Shown here: positions 49,010 to 59,728 of the stretch, piece by piece
How positions within the stretch are numbered: position 1 is the first letter of the stretch
How the letters are laid out: the number at the start of each line of letters is the position of its first letter
NCBI RefSeq assembly: GCF_009017415.1
Contig: NC_092405.1
Coordinates: 4,712,001-4,776,000 of the forward strand
Length of the DNA stretch: 64,000 bases
Direction: 5' to 3'
Source of the DNA: Aspergillus flavus
Taxonomy: Eukaryota > Ascomycota > Eurotiomycetes > Eurotiales > Aspergillaceae
Notes under the pieces: model-generated
The model's database searches: none
Told to the model about the DNA's origin: nothing
The model's input: only the letters and a program-made list of their open reading frames with translations
Translations under genes and position numbers: made by a program

Positions 49010-50933
49010 ATGGGCTCCAACGAAGAATCCAGTTGGCAGCAACGGGTCGAGCAGAAACGACAGCGGTGCGCCAACAAAATCCCAGCCGAATGGCGTATGC
49101 CAGACGAAGTAATCGCTTCCCTGCACACTCCTCTAGCAGACCACAGAAATGATTTGATCCGGAATGACATTATCCGCAAATCTGGCATCATGACCAAGCA
49201 CGAGTTGCAGATCACAGAAGATTACACGGTTCGAGAATTGTTGGCGGCATTGGCGAACGGGAGTCTAAGCTCGGTGGAAGTTACTGTGGCATACTGCAAG
49301 CGGGCTGCCATCGCACAGCAACTCGTATATCCCTCATTTCTTGGTTTCTCATGTCTGAAGCGCTAACCATTATAGGTTTCTTGTCTGACGGAGACAATGT
49401 TTGCAGAGGCCCTTGAGCGAGCCCAATATCTCGACCAACTCCGCTCCCAAGGACAAGTTGTCGGTCCCCTTCATGGTCTGCCCGTGAGTATCAAGGACAG
49501 CTTTCACTATAAAGGGACAGAAGCTACCATCGGCATGGTTTCTTTCCTTGATGAGGTGTCTACCGGGAATTCACCGCTCGTGGATATTCTCTTGAAGCTG
49601 GGGGCGATCATCTATGTGAAGACTAATGTGCCCCAGACGATGATGGTGAGATTGCTTAATCCAATGATCGTATCAATCGTATCAAAGCTCAGACCTTTAG
49701 GCACTTGATTCGCATAATAACGTCTTCGGACGTACCTTAAACCCGTGGAATACTACTCTGACTCCCGGGGGATCGAGTGGTGGCGAGGGTGCTTTAATTG
49801 CGCTACGAGGATCACCTCTGGGAGTAGGGACTGACGTGGGCGGTAGGTCCAATGCATCGAATGTGTCGCTTTCTTTGGCTGACAGACTTTCAGGTTCTAT
49901 TCGCGTCCCTGCCCTTTGTTGCGGAACTTATGGCTTCCGACCCAGTGCGTCCAGAGTCCCTAACGCAGGCACTCGCGCCTGCTCAACTAGCGGAATGCGA
50001 TTCATTCTCTCTTGTGCTGGGCCTTTGTCCACGGACCTTGACGGGCTCGAAGTTTTTTTCAGCTCGGTGTTCGATATCCAGCCGAGTCTTTACGACTCCA
50101 CGGTCATTGATGTGCCCTGGCGTAATGTCACGGTGAAGCCGAAGTTGAGAATTGGTCTTGTTCCGGAGCATCCAGTCTTTCCATTGCATCCCCCAATCAA
50201 ACGGATCCTGGCAGAAGCCGTACAGCGTCTGGAGGAACAAGGTCATGAGATTATTCGCCTCACCAACGAAGAGTGCCGAATCAGGGAACTTAATGAAGTA
50301 GCTTTGGGTATCTTCGGGCTAGACCAGGGCGCTCTCAGTCATGTCATCTCCGCCGGCGAGCCTGTGGTGCCCGCACTACAGCACATTGGCGCTCAGATTG
50401 CAAAGGTGAAACAGTTCCATAAACCATCCCTACCCGATATGAGCTCGATGGACCGTTTAGCCAAGTTAGCCGCTCTGAACACTTGTCGCGCGGAACTCAA
50501 AGAGGAATACCGAGAGATGTGGAAACAACATAATTTGGATCTTTGTCTTGCGCCGCCGGCACAAAACACAGCGGTCGCCCATGACGCCTTTGGTCCTGCG
50601 CCATACACCATTTTCTTGAACTGCCTTGATGTATGCCGTCTTCACTCTGTTTGGGGTTTCCCAGCTGACATATCATTAGTACCCGGCATGTGTCATTCCA
50701 TTCGGGCAAGTCAACGAGTTGGATGCTACAGACACCTTCCAGGTTGGCGAAGATCAAATTGCACCAGAATGTGGGTATACGAGCGATTGATTCTGGCAGC
50801 ATGACTAACGTCTATAGATGACTATAAATCGGTCGAAGGGGCCCCGTGCGGGATTCAGCTTTTCACCACCACAATGCGCGACGAGGAGTGTCTACAGATG
50901 TCAAAGCTAATCGACCTGTGTCTAAGGGGGTAA
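49010..50933 (+). CDS. Amidase signature family enzyme
   Basis: Six exons (49010-49324, 49376-49645, 49701-49842, 49894-50630, 50680-50770, 50818-50933) give 556 residues. The Ser-cisSer-Lys triad is readable: the Lys in GLPVSIKDSF, the cis-Ser in GGSSGGEGALIA and the nucleophile Ser in TDVGGSIRVPA after intron 3. An N-terminal helical extension (ESSWQQRVEQKRQ) and a YGFRPS segment resemble fungal acetamidase-type enzymes. It hydrolyses a carboxamide to acid plus NH3, and the substrate is unknown. The downstream regulator and MFS transporter, both damaged, may once have formed a unit with it. The start at 49010 is preferred to an in-frame GTG at 49004. Confidence 0.9.
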
Positions 50934-51430
50934 ATCGAAAGTAGGACAATGTGGCGATGGTTTTATATGCTCGGAGTTTACAAGATAAAGACGCCAGGAT
51001 AATTAGGTATCCTACTACTATCAGCCTATCTCACGGGGAATTAACACTATTTAATTCTATATGACTCTAGTCTTGGACTTCCAATCCTTGTAAGCTTAGT
51101 ATACCCCAGTACTAGCATGCCATCGTAACTCCCTTCAAGGAAGTATGGTGATTCTCTAGCAATATATATTTATGTCCGGTCCTTGCTAATACATACCGCG
51201 AAGCATAATATAAAGACAACAACCAAGATGCGCAGTGATTAGAGACATTTCAACATTTTCTTTATCTTTGAACCATGGGAACAATATAGAAACCATATTG
51301 TGCCAGCCTATGTACTCAGTAATACACAAGTCGTAGTGGTAGACACGTGCCAAGCCGGAATTCCTCAACTCCAACACCATCTCCAGGTTCTCCACCGTCT
51401 CTGAATCTACATCTCCACATCTACGCCAAC
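50934..51430. other. Intergenic, 5' flank of the damaged regulator
   Basis: This AT-rich region has TATATATTTAT at about 51162-51172. No gene was seen. Confidence 0.45.
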
Positions 51431-52839
51431 ATGCGCCCATCTACTTGTGATCGATGCCACGCCGACAGGTCCCGCTGTCTTGCAGGACTAGGAGAGATAT
51501 GCTACCGCTGCTATCGTTTGCATTACACATGTACCTACTCCCGGCGACGCCAGCGCCCAGGGCGAAAGCCACGCATTGCCTCGGTCGCAGCATCAGCATC
51601 AGCATCAACACAGGATCGCAGTGGCATATCTCCCACTTCAGACATCTATTTTGACTTCTCTGTTCAACCCGCACATGAGCTTGAGAATCAAGAGTCGCTG
51701 TCAACGAATGCACCAAAAATCGAGCTTCTGCGTTTGCTACGCCGCGAAAGTTTAGTGTCACGCGCGTGCGAGTATACGTCGGTCGAGGTCTGCAAGTTCT
51801 TCTTACTCGGAGAGTCGTTAAGTCGTGAGATGAGCTAGATGATTTGCGCCCGCATCAGGGAGGCTCCAATGCTACTGCTTGATCCTTATGCGGCTGTAAC
51901 CCGCGTCCTGCGCTCTACCGCAAACCGGCCAGTCTGTAGTGACAGTGACTGGTCAAGCTGTGCATCTGCATTGTAGGCGCTGCGTAATGCCCAAATTACG
52001 AACCCTGAGCATGCGGGGAACCTTTTATCCTTGGGATTAAGTCTGGTGAGATTCCATCGTCTAATCTCTGGGTTTTCGGCGAGCACGATTTGCCGATTCA
52101 CCCTCTCATTGATACGCCCGCTCTATTATTACGAACAGTTACAGGAGTCGGACATGAGGGAATTGCTCTGTCTGGTCTTCCTCGACATCACCGAGTCTCT
52201 TTTTCGAGCTAGGATTCCTATCATCGAGTATCGTGTGCGTGATCCGTACCTCATAAACCACCATGCGGGCCTGTGTGGATCGCCCCTACCCATTCTCTAT
52301 CGTGTTTGCCTTCTTGGGGCCGCCATCAGGAAAGGCTCCCAACACCCTGTCTCTCACAATTGCTTCGATATACTTCGTGAGGAGATTGTCGCATTTGCCC
52401 CCAGTGTGTCAGCTGCGACGGCTGGGCGCTTTTCGGAGGAGGAGATGCTGCTCCTCCTTACACAGGCTAATCTGCATCGCAATGCGGCCCTTCTTATCTT
52501 GCATCGGCTGCGATTCCCTTTTGGAGACCAGGATGATGATGCCGAGTTTCTTTCTCAAACAATTATCAGGGAGATGCAATATTGTCTAGCGATGACCAAG
52601 CATTATCCCCCAAATATATCATTGGTCCTGCCCGTTGCTGGAGCTGAGGTCCAGGACTCTGTGGGCCGGGAAAACATCCTCTCGTCGCTGCAGAGGTATC
52701 AATGGCTCAAGCTTCTACCCTTTCGTGGCAAAATCTCCGGTTATTCCTCACTCGTGTCTGGACCAGCCGGGACGAGGGGACTACACGATATCTGTTCGAT
52801 CTGTTCGATGAGGATGATAACCTCAGTATCCCTCTGTGA
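51431..52839 (+). pseudogene. Zn2Cys6 regulator with two TAG codons and a frameshift
   Basis: The ATG at 51431 opens a Zn2Cys6 cluster (CDRCHADRSRC, CYRCYRLHYTC; Cys 6, 9, 16, 24, 27, 34). The same frame stays coding-like to about 52690: GESLSREMS, ICARIREAPMLLLDPYAAV, LGLSLVRFHRLISGF, SEEEMLLLLTQANLHRNAALLILHRLRFPFG. It is interrupted by in-frame TAG at 51836-51838 and 51974-51976. Near 52692-52702 the conserved C-terminus (WTSRDEGTTRYLFDLFDEDD) continues in another frame, ending with TGA at 52837-52839. No intron of plausible size or phase removes any of the three lesions. Both stops lie where Gln (CAG) would fit. Confidence 0.72.
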
Positions 52840-53106
52840 TTGCCGAGATAGTGATGTATCAAAAACGTATCGGTATGTATAGACTCCCCGAAAAGGGTGT
52901 ATCTTACCAATGCACCGGCTGGTTCCGACCAGCTATTGGTGTGTGCTAGCCGAGCCGATCGTAACGACACGTATCCCTGCCTTAACTTCACTCTCGCTCT
53001 ACCGAGAAAAGGAAGATTGATAGCGCTGCGACAAGCATAAAGCTTCGAGTAAGCCCGCATCCCACTTCCAGGATGTGTACAGTTGTCGATTTTTATCTTG
53101 CTCACA

Positions 53107-54929
53107 ATGTCCAATTCAGATCCCAATGATGTGTTTCCTCCGGGAACAACCAAGCTTGAAGAACGTATGTTACCCTTGGGTGTCGCAAGCACTAGGAGGT
53201 GAAGAGTCCCACACTCACTATTTCAGGGCAAGGCGTCGAGTCGGAATTCAAGCTGAGTCCCACTCCCTCTGATGATCCCGACGACCCTTTGGTACGGAAA
53301 CCCACTTCCCCATGCTTCTGCAGCTAACGAAAAGTGCAGAACTGGTCCCCTTTAAGGAAGGCCGTTAACTTTGGGCTCACCTGCTCGTATGTCCTCTTCA
53401 CCTTTGTGCTGGTGGACATCAATAGCTTGGCCTATCGGGGCTACATGTCAGAGCTGGGTTTGACCTACGCGACCTTCAACCAGGCGAGTGGGTCGAACTT
53501 CGCCGGACTCGCGATCGGATGCCTCTTATTTATCCCCTGCGTTCAAAAGTTTTGGCCGTCGCCCTATTTACTTGCTCAGTGCGATTGTGCAGTTGGCATG
53601 TGCTATCTGGTGGGCAAACTTTCACAAGGCTGGAGAACTCATTGGTGTCAGTCTGCTGGCTGGGCTTGCTGGCTCTATCAGCGAGGCCGTGGTGATGATC
53701 ACCATTGTGGACCTCTTCTTTGTCCATCAACATGCGCGTATGAATGGCATCTTTCTGTTTATGCAGAGCCTAGGGTCCACGGGGGGCCCGATCGCGGCTG
53801 GCTATATCGTCGTCTCAATGGGCTGGCGATGGATGTGGTGGATGATCGCCATCTTCCTCGGCGTCAACTTGATCCTGGTCCTGTTCTTCTTTGAGGAGCC
53901 AAAATACATCCCCCTTGTAGTCGGCCATTCTGGGCGCTCCGGTCTTGATCCAGAAAGCGCAATAAAAAACGACGATGGCCAGAAGATTGCGACACCATCG
54001 ACTCTCCGAGTAGCTACTCGTTCGACGGTCGATGCCGGTCACAGTCGCAAGACCGTTCGGCAACGCCTGGCATTCGTCACCAAGACGGATATGCCAATCG
54101 TCCAGCACTTCTATCAGCCGCTGCTGATTCTCTTCTCATTCCCCGCTGTAGCCTACATGGCCATCACATACGGCACGATTCTTGCCTGGTTTTGGCCAAT
54201 GCTTCATCCGGCTCTTACTTCCTCTTGGATGAACCCTATGAGTTCAGCGCCTCCGCAATTGGCCTATTCCACCTTGGGGGGTTTCTGGGCACATTCATCG
54301 CGACTCTGACCGTCCCAGCCCAGAATGACTGGTTTATTGTGCGAGCGGCTAAGAAGAACGGAGGAGTCTTCGAGCCAGAGATGCGTCTCTGGATGAGCAT
54401 TCCGGGCGCTCTTCTAAACTGCGCCGGTTTGTGGATTTATGGTATTGGATTGGGAAGAGCAAGATCCTTGTCTCCCCGCATACAATTTATCTCCACTGAA
54501 GAAGCTAACAACCGGCATAGGGCATGCACTGGGCGATGCTCGCGGTAGGTCAAGGGATATATGGAGTCGGATATATTACCACAGCCGATGTGGCCCTGAC
54601 ATATCTTACTGACTGCTACCCCGACGTGAGTACATCAAGAAGAGATAGTCAAGGGGGCTGTAAAGCTCACACCTGTCTAGATCCTTGGTGATGCGCTGAA
54701 TTCCATTGTGTTCGTCCGCAATGGGTTCGCAATGGTGGTTCGCTTTGCATTCACCCCTTGGGTCACTGGCATGGGAATCCAGAATTCCTTTATTCTGATC
54801 AGCATGCTGGCTCTTCTCACCGTGACCCTGCCCATTCTCTTGATGATTTATGGTAAGAGGGCACGTGCAAGCACGGCTGATAAGTACTGGAAATATGCCG
54901 CACGACAGCCAGTTCACAGGAAGGCGTGA
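53107..54929 (+). pseudogene. MFS transporter with two compensating frameshifts
   Basis: The exons are 53107-53164, 53227-53291, 53340-54458, 54521-54625 and 54681-54929, about 530 codons. The large exon changes frame at a TTTT run at 53550-53553 (IPCVQK then FGRRPIYLLSAIVQL). It changes back at a TTTT run at 54190-54193 (TYGTILAW then ANASSGSYFLLDEPYEF). The net shift is zero. Otherwise it is a normal 12-helix MFS protein (RMNGIFLFMQSLGSTGGPIAAG, GMHWAMLAVGQGIYGVGYI, GDALNSIVFVRNGFAM). The intron 54459-54520 is GC-AG. Either the gene is broken or the assembly has homopolymer errors. It directly follows the damaged regulator in the same orientation. Confidence 0.78.
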
Positions 54930-55797
54930 GTAGAGTTGACAACGGGGCTTGTGGCGACTCGTCCTCGTAGATCAGTCATAGTATTACGCAAACGAAATCG
55001 AAGAACTCAATGAAGATGAAGAAGACTCTAATCTACTCTAGTATGGGGGAATCACATTAGTTGCTCTGCGGCACCTGGTCATTATAGTTGGTGGTATATC
55101 GCTTGAATAGACATCTCTGTAAGATTTGGAAGGCCAAAAGGCTTCTAAGCAAATCGAAATGGTGCGCCAAGCCGACATCTCATTTTAGGGCCGATCGCTG
55201 GTTGTGGCTCAGTACGGACGTTGTGGAGGCTGTAACGTGTTCGACAACGAGGTGCACACCCAACTTGGACACCCGTCTCCGTCGCTAGACTCGTTGACTG
55301 AAGTCTGTTCTCTCCGTACTTACTCCGGAGTAGTAGTGAGTCTGCCTTTCAAAGAGGGTCTTGTGATTCCGTCATGAACCGTGGTTTTCTGTCCATTTAT
55401 GGAGATAATGCATTACGGTTGGGTATTCTAGAGAAGGAACATACTTCCTAGCTCGATCATTCTTAAATGAGGAATGTAGGAGCAAGGAGTTGTGATCATT
55501 CAATATTGTCAACATCAAAGGTTAGATAGCATAAAGAGATAATCGTCCGGACCCAACACGGTTATCGTACAAATACATATCACTGACTACAAACACCAAT
55601 TCCCATAGTAATACAGAAGGCAGATGCTTAGGCCCAATTAAGATAAGGAAAGTTGTTATTTCAATTATAACTTGATATGTACTTCATGAACCCCGAGGCA
55701 AATCGATACTATCCTCTATTACCGCTATTTTTCATCTCGTAACCATGCATTTCCCGATCATAACAGCCGTTTATACAATGTGGAATCCTTGTGATAT
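54930..55797. other. Intergenic, convergent 3' flanks
   Basis: This 870 bp AT-rich spacer lies between the MFS gene and the converging GST-like gene. No supported gene or repeat was seen. Confidence 0.5.
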
Positions 55798-56643
55798 CTA
55801 TTTCACCTCGGCATAGACCTCTAACGCATCATGTAACCGCCCAAACAGACCGTCATGCCAACTCGACACCTCCTCCCATTCACTTTGTGGGAGGGTCGCG
55901 CGCATCATCCGGAGCCAGCCCCCGACGATCAAGTCTGCATAGCTCGGCCTTGTACCGAGGAGAAAGGGCCCACTCGGGTCCCTTACGAAGAGCTTGGCCA
56001 GACCACCCAGCATTTCCCGGAATGAATCCATCACCTTCTGTCGCGCCTCGCCCACCAACGCAAAGTCCTCCCAGGACGTCATACCCGCACGTCGGACGAA
56101 TTCTGCCTTACTGGTCTCGGCCGTGGCGGGATCGAAGGGGAAACCTTGCAGCGCCAGCTGGGTATGTGCGGTAAAGGCGGCGTCGACGTTCATATTGAAC
56201 TTGGCGTATTCGGGAAATTCATTGTCGCGACACTCCGAGAGCGGTATCAGGATCGTCGGATGCGTGAAGGTGTAGTCGAGTGTTTGAGGGGGGAAAAGGT
56301 CACCGGCGCCGGAGGTTGGATACGTCTTCTGTAGGTAGACTGCGATATCGAAGGAGTCGCCCACCGACGCATCCGTGGCGGGGTCCTCGATGATCGGCAG
56401 GGTAAAGAAGTCGGTGCCATCGGCAAATTTGCGACACGCTGGTACTTGGAGGCTGCGGCGCACTTTTGCGATATCGGGCAAAGGGACCCAGGAGGTCGAG
56501 TAGGGAACGCCCTTGAAGTTGAGTGCCAGTCGGGCTTTCCAGGGGTTTGGGGCGCAGCAGGTTTTCTCCCGGGGAGGACGCATGGCGATGTCATAGAAAA
56601 CGATCGATTTGGATGAGTTGGACAAGCTGGACAAGCTGGACAT
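55798..56643 (-). CDS. Glutathione S-transferase-like protein
   Basis: This is a single exon of 281 residues. A thioredoxin-like N-terminal domain reads IVFYDIAMRPP, NPWKARLALNFKGVPY and TLPIIEDPATDASVGDSFDIAVYL, the last being the cis-Pro and SNAIL/DS-like GSH-binding segment. A helical C-terminal domain ends FLLGTRPSYADLIVGGWL. This is the GST_N_4/beta-etherase-like subtype common in fungi, where GSH is conjugated to or reduces small xenobiotics. A Ser/Leu-rich leader (SSLSSLSNSSKS) precedes the fold. It is cytosolic, and the substrate is unknown. Confidence 0.85.
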   Translation of the reverse strand: MSSLSSLSNSSKSIVFYDIAMRPPREKTCCAPNPWKARLALNFKGVPYSTSWVPLPDIAKVRRSLQVPACRKFADGTDFFTLPIIEDPATDASVGDSFDIAVYLQKTYPTSGAGDLFPPQTLDYTFTHPTILIPLSECRDNEFPEYAKFNMNVDAAFTAHTQLALQGFPFDPATAETSKAEFVRRAGMTSWEDFALVGEARQKVMDSFREMLGGLAKLFVRDPSGPFLLGTRPSYADLIVGGWLRMMRATLPQSEWEEVSSWHDGLFGRLHDALEVYAEVK

Positions 56644-57482
56644 GGCGACGATGAGAACACTGTGATCTGAAGGTGTGTCTTCTTCATGCCGTGTTAATGA
56701 AGAGGAACAACCGTGGTATTTATAAAAGAACTCAAAGAAGTAAATGAATGGAATTGAGTTTACTCATGTGGGGCCAATCCCCATGATTCACTTTGACTCA
56801 TGACCGCTCATCCTGACTGGCCAAAGCTCCATCGCGTCTCCACTACCGTCCTCCGGCAGCATGCCTCAGGCTTCGTTCGGCTTCCTCAGGCCTTTGCCTC
56901 CTCAGGCTGTCCGCTGCCTCAGGCTCCATTCTTTCTATGCACATATGTGCCGGCCCAGTCAAGCAGTCAAGTGGACGGTTCAGAACGACAACCTCACGCT
57001 ATTACATTTCTAGAGCCGGGACTAACGAACATTTGCACACTCGGACACTCGGACACTCGGACAGTGAGGCGGACGGACAGGATTCTTCAAGTAGCTCATT
57101 GCAAAAGAGTACAACCGCCATCCTCAAACTAGGTAGAGCAACACATCACCCCATCTCATGTGCACACCACACAGATGCCGAAAGATTCTTACATATTTAA
57201 ATACATCAGCTGGATTCCAGGTTGACTACTCCAGCATTCAATATATATTGCTTCGCACAAAGAGTTTTGTTTCCGGCTGAGAGAACCTCTGCCTCACGGA
57301 CTCCGTCCTTGCATTCTGGGTATTTGGATCCAGTGTACCCTTCTTTTGCTCTTGCTACATTGACCGGGTATGGCCAACACTGTTGAATAGCTTCCCAAAG
57401 CCTAATAATCACCCGTTAGCCGACTTTAAAAGTAAAATTCGCGTGGGCAACAGGCCTGGACATACTCTATAGCCTTTATGGG
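56644..57482. other. Intergenic, no gene seen
   Basis: This is the 5' flank of the GST-like gene and the 3' flank of the SRPBCC gene. It contains a short CTCGGACA triplicate (about 57041-57064) and CCTCAGGC-type repeats (about 56866-56925). Frames here lack support. Confidence 0.4.
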
Positions 57483-57920
57483 TTAATGAGCCAGTAACTT
57501 GTTCAAACGTCTCTCAAATCCACTGTACGTGCGCTCAAGCCAGACCCGGAGGTTAGCCCTGCCCTCTTCGTCAGGGATCGAGGACTCTCCAATCCATTTC
57601 ATTTCTGTCTCATGGCGGGAAATTTGCTTCAAAAAGAAGGTAGCATAGGAATCAACACCGGGAAGATCGTCGCGGTCGACATGGAGACGAACGCTATATT
57701 TTGAGACGTCAACGCTATCGAGGGTCTCACGGATCATGATGTTTGGATTGGCGCCAAAAGCGATTGTACGCGTGGAACCGATACCAAACCCCTCGACAGT
57801 CGTGAGGATACAGTCGGGCATCCATAATTTGGGAGAACCAAAAGCAGAAAGAAGAGCCCAAACCTCTCCGATAGGGGCATGGACTGTCCCAGTATACTCG
57901 TATACCTTGACGACGGCCAT
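57483..57920 (-). CDS. SRPBCC (polyketide cyclase/START-like) protein A
   Basis: This is a single exon of 145 residues with the ATG at 57920. The Bet v1-like helix-grip fold is suggested by an N-terminal beta strand (VYEYTGTVHAP), IGEVWALLSAFGSPKLWMPD, a GFGIGSTRTIAF strand pair, RETLDSVDVSKY and a long amphipathic C-terminal helix. It is a soluble small-ligand-binding or cyclase-like protein with unknown ligand. It is a paralog of the divergent gene at 58550-58981, with which it shares PIGEVWA, a Trp-containing helix and the GxGIGSxRT motif. Confidence 0.78.
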   Translation of the reverse strand: MAVVKVYEYTGTVHAPIGEVWALLSAFGSPKLWMPDCILTTVEGFGIGSTRTIAFGANPNIMIRETLDSVDVSKYSVRLHVDRDDLPGVDSYATFFLKQISRHETEMKWIGESSIPDEEGRANLRVWLERTYSGFERRLNKLLAH

Positions 57921-58074
57921 GGTTGGGCAGTAAAGTGATGATAATGCTAGTGCTGTTACAGCCTGTGGGAAATATCAGGGACCCTCCTCATTATTTGTAG
58001 CCCTCACCTCTTGCTCTTCCGATGAGCTCAGGGCTACTAGCCTAGAACGTAAACAGCAGAGTTAATGCTGGAAA

Positions 58075-58290
58075 TCCGTCCGACAGCGCTTTCCGCTTAT
58101 AAATCCGCTAGTCCTGGAATCAATGCTTAAAGTCCGTCCGATAACTCTTTCCGCTTATAAATCCTGGAGTCAGTGCTTGGAATCCGTCCGATGGGTCTTT
58201 CCGCTTATAATCCGCCATTCCTGAGGTCGATACTTGAAATCCGTCCGACAGCTCTTTCCGCTTATAAACCCGCTATTCCTGGAGCTAACT
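58075..58290. repeat. Four-copy imperfect tandem repeat between SRPBCC paralogs
   Basis: A unit of about 57 bp starting TCCGTCCGA and containing CTTTCCGCTTATAA is repeated four times, beginning at 58075, 58133, 58183 and 58240 (steps of 58, 50 and 57). The second copy lacks about 7 bp (the CCGCTAG part). The array sits in the shared promoter of two divergent paralogous genes. Each unit contains both CCG-type triplets and a TATAA core, so it may be regulatory or simply a minisatellite. Confidence 0.8.
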
Positions 58291-58549
58291 AACCTGAATC
58301 CTTCCTGAATTGCTAAATCAAAAACACTAGAAGCCCCATTGTTTTCGCACCATTGACGGTGAACCGACGAGCTCACAGCCCTTGACTGCTCAAAGTGCTC
58401 CTTTTTAGCGGCTGGATCTGCCCTGAGTGGTGAGTATGAGATCCATAATCACTCCCTATTGAACCCTATGCCAAATGAACCAAACACCCTACGCCAAACT
58501 ACAAAGCGTCGAACTTGCCGCTGACGAAACATTACAGAATTGGACGAAG

Positions 58550-58981
58550 ATGGTTCTAGAGGTGATTAGCTCCGTTACGGAGATTGTCAACGTACCTATC
58601 GGCGAGGTCTGGGCCGTGATCTCGTCTTTCGGCTGCGAGAGGTTGTGGTTTCCGGACATGAAGAGCGTCGATCTCAAAGGATACGGCATTGGCAGTGTTC
58701 GTACGTATGTTTTTCATGAGCCCGGCCGTATTGCATGGGAGCGTTTGGACTATGTCGATGTTGAGAACCACGTTGTTCGCTTTGCGGTTTTCAGGAATGA
58801 CCTCCTCACTGAATCGGTGGGCACTATGAAGTTGAAGGCGTTAGACGAGGGTCGAACCGCCTTTACGTGGACGGCTGAGGTTGATCTACCGGAGGGGCTT
58901 ACCAAGGCACAACTGCAGAAGGAACTCGATCCCATGTTCCGGGGGCTCATTCATGCTGTTGCTGAAGCCGTCAAAACATAA
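58550..58981 (+). CDS. SRPBCC (polyketide cyclase/START-like) protein B
   Basis: This is a single exon. The start at 58550 (MVLEVISSVTEIVN, 143 residues) aligns with the start of the paralog at 57920. The in-frame ATG at 58475 would add 25 residues with no counterpart. Shared features are PIGEVWAVISSFG, WFPD, GYGIGSVRTYVF and WERLDYVDVENH, and the C-terminal helix is LQKELDPMFRGLIHAVAEAV. The fold is a helix-grip pocket and the ligand is unknown. Divergent duplication around a shared, repeat-containing promoter suggests common regulation with the other copy. Confidence 0.75.
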   Translation: MVLEVISSVTEIVNVPIGEVWAVISSFGCERLWFPDMKSVDLKGYGIGSVRTYVFHEPGRIAWERLDYVDVENHVVRFAVFRNDLLTESVGTMKLKALDEGRTAFTWTAEVDLPEGLTKAQLQKELDPMFRGLIHAVAEAVKT

Positions 58982-59728
58982 CTATCTGTTCTGACGATTT
59001 CGGCCTGTTTATCTGCCCGTTCTACTACAAGCACGACTCCAGCTCAATTGATGTGTGATTTACTTATTCCCCTTTCAAACTCTTTTTGTACGGAATGCTG
59101 CGGAATGGTAGAACCGACTCTAAGTCTTGGATTTGTCCTTATATAAATTGGAGTGAGAAAAGGGGAGCCATCGTAGACTTGATAGCCATTCAACGCGGAG
59201 TCGTGCCATACACCACGACACGCGCTCTGGGCAAGAGATTTGTGACAACTTGTTCCTGTACTAAGTCAAATCCCATGTATACCATGTCACATATTATGGG
59301 CCAAGTTCCGATAGTGGATGGGTCCTTCAGACAAAAGTCACTGACCACGTGCGATTAGGGCGTGTATCGGATCACGTGATGGAGTTGTATACTGAGATGG
59401 TGTCGATAATGTCGTTTATACCATTGCCCCGGAAGACGGAGATCGCAATCAAAACTACGCCGGAAAGAGCTTGGATTGTAAGCAGACGAATCTGCTAAAG
59501 GAAGCCACTGATCCTCATGAACATGGCCGCTGGCAAATTGATTCTTGTCCGAAGGTTTTCACTTGTAGGTTTCGGACGGACTTTCGTCGTTGTGGCCGAA
59601 AAGCCCGCACCAAGGATCCGGTTGCAAATCGTGAGTTCAAATATGGAGTCAGCGTCCCAACGGCAGATTCGTTCTCTCTTGAGAAGGACTCTCGATTCGA
59701 ACTCTACCTGGCTGCAATTTGGTGCTCC
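58982..59728. other. Intergenic, promoter of the SDR gene
   Basis: Part of this region (59471-59728) is open in frame with the SDR gene. However, its translation lacks any conserved feature, and the SDR family normally starts at the ATG used at 59729. No other gene was seen. Confidence 0.45.

Noticed and set aside
56866..57064. CCTCAGGC and CTCGGACA short repeats
   Set aside because: They are only two to four very short imperfect copies, too weak to call a functional element.
59471..59728. 86-codon N-terminal extension of the SDR
   Set aside because: It is open in frame but lacks conserved features, and related SDRs start at the MKTLHF-type N-terminus.
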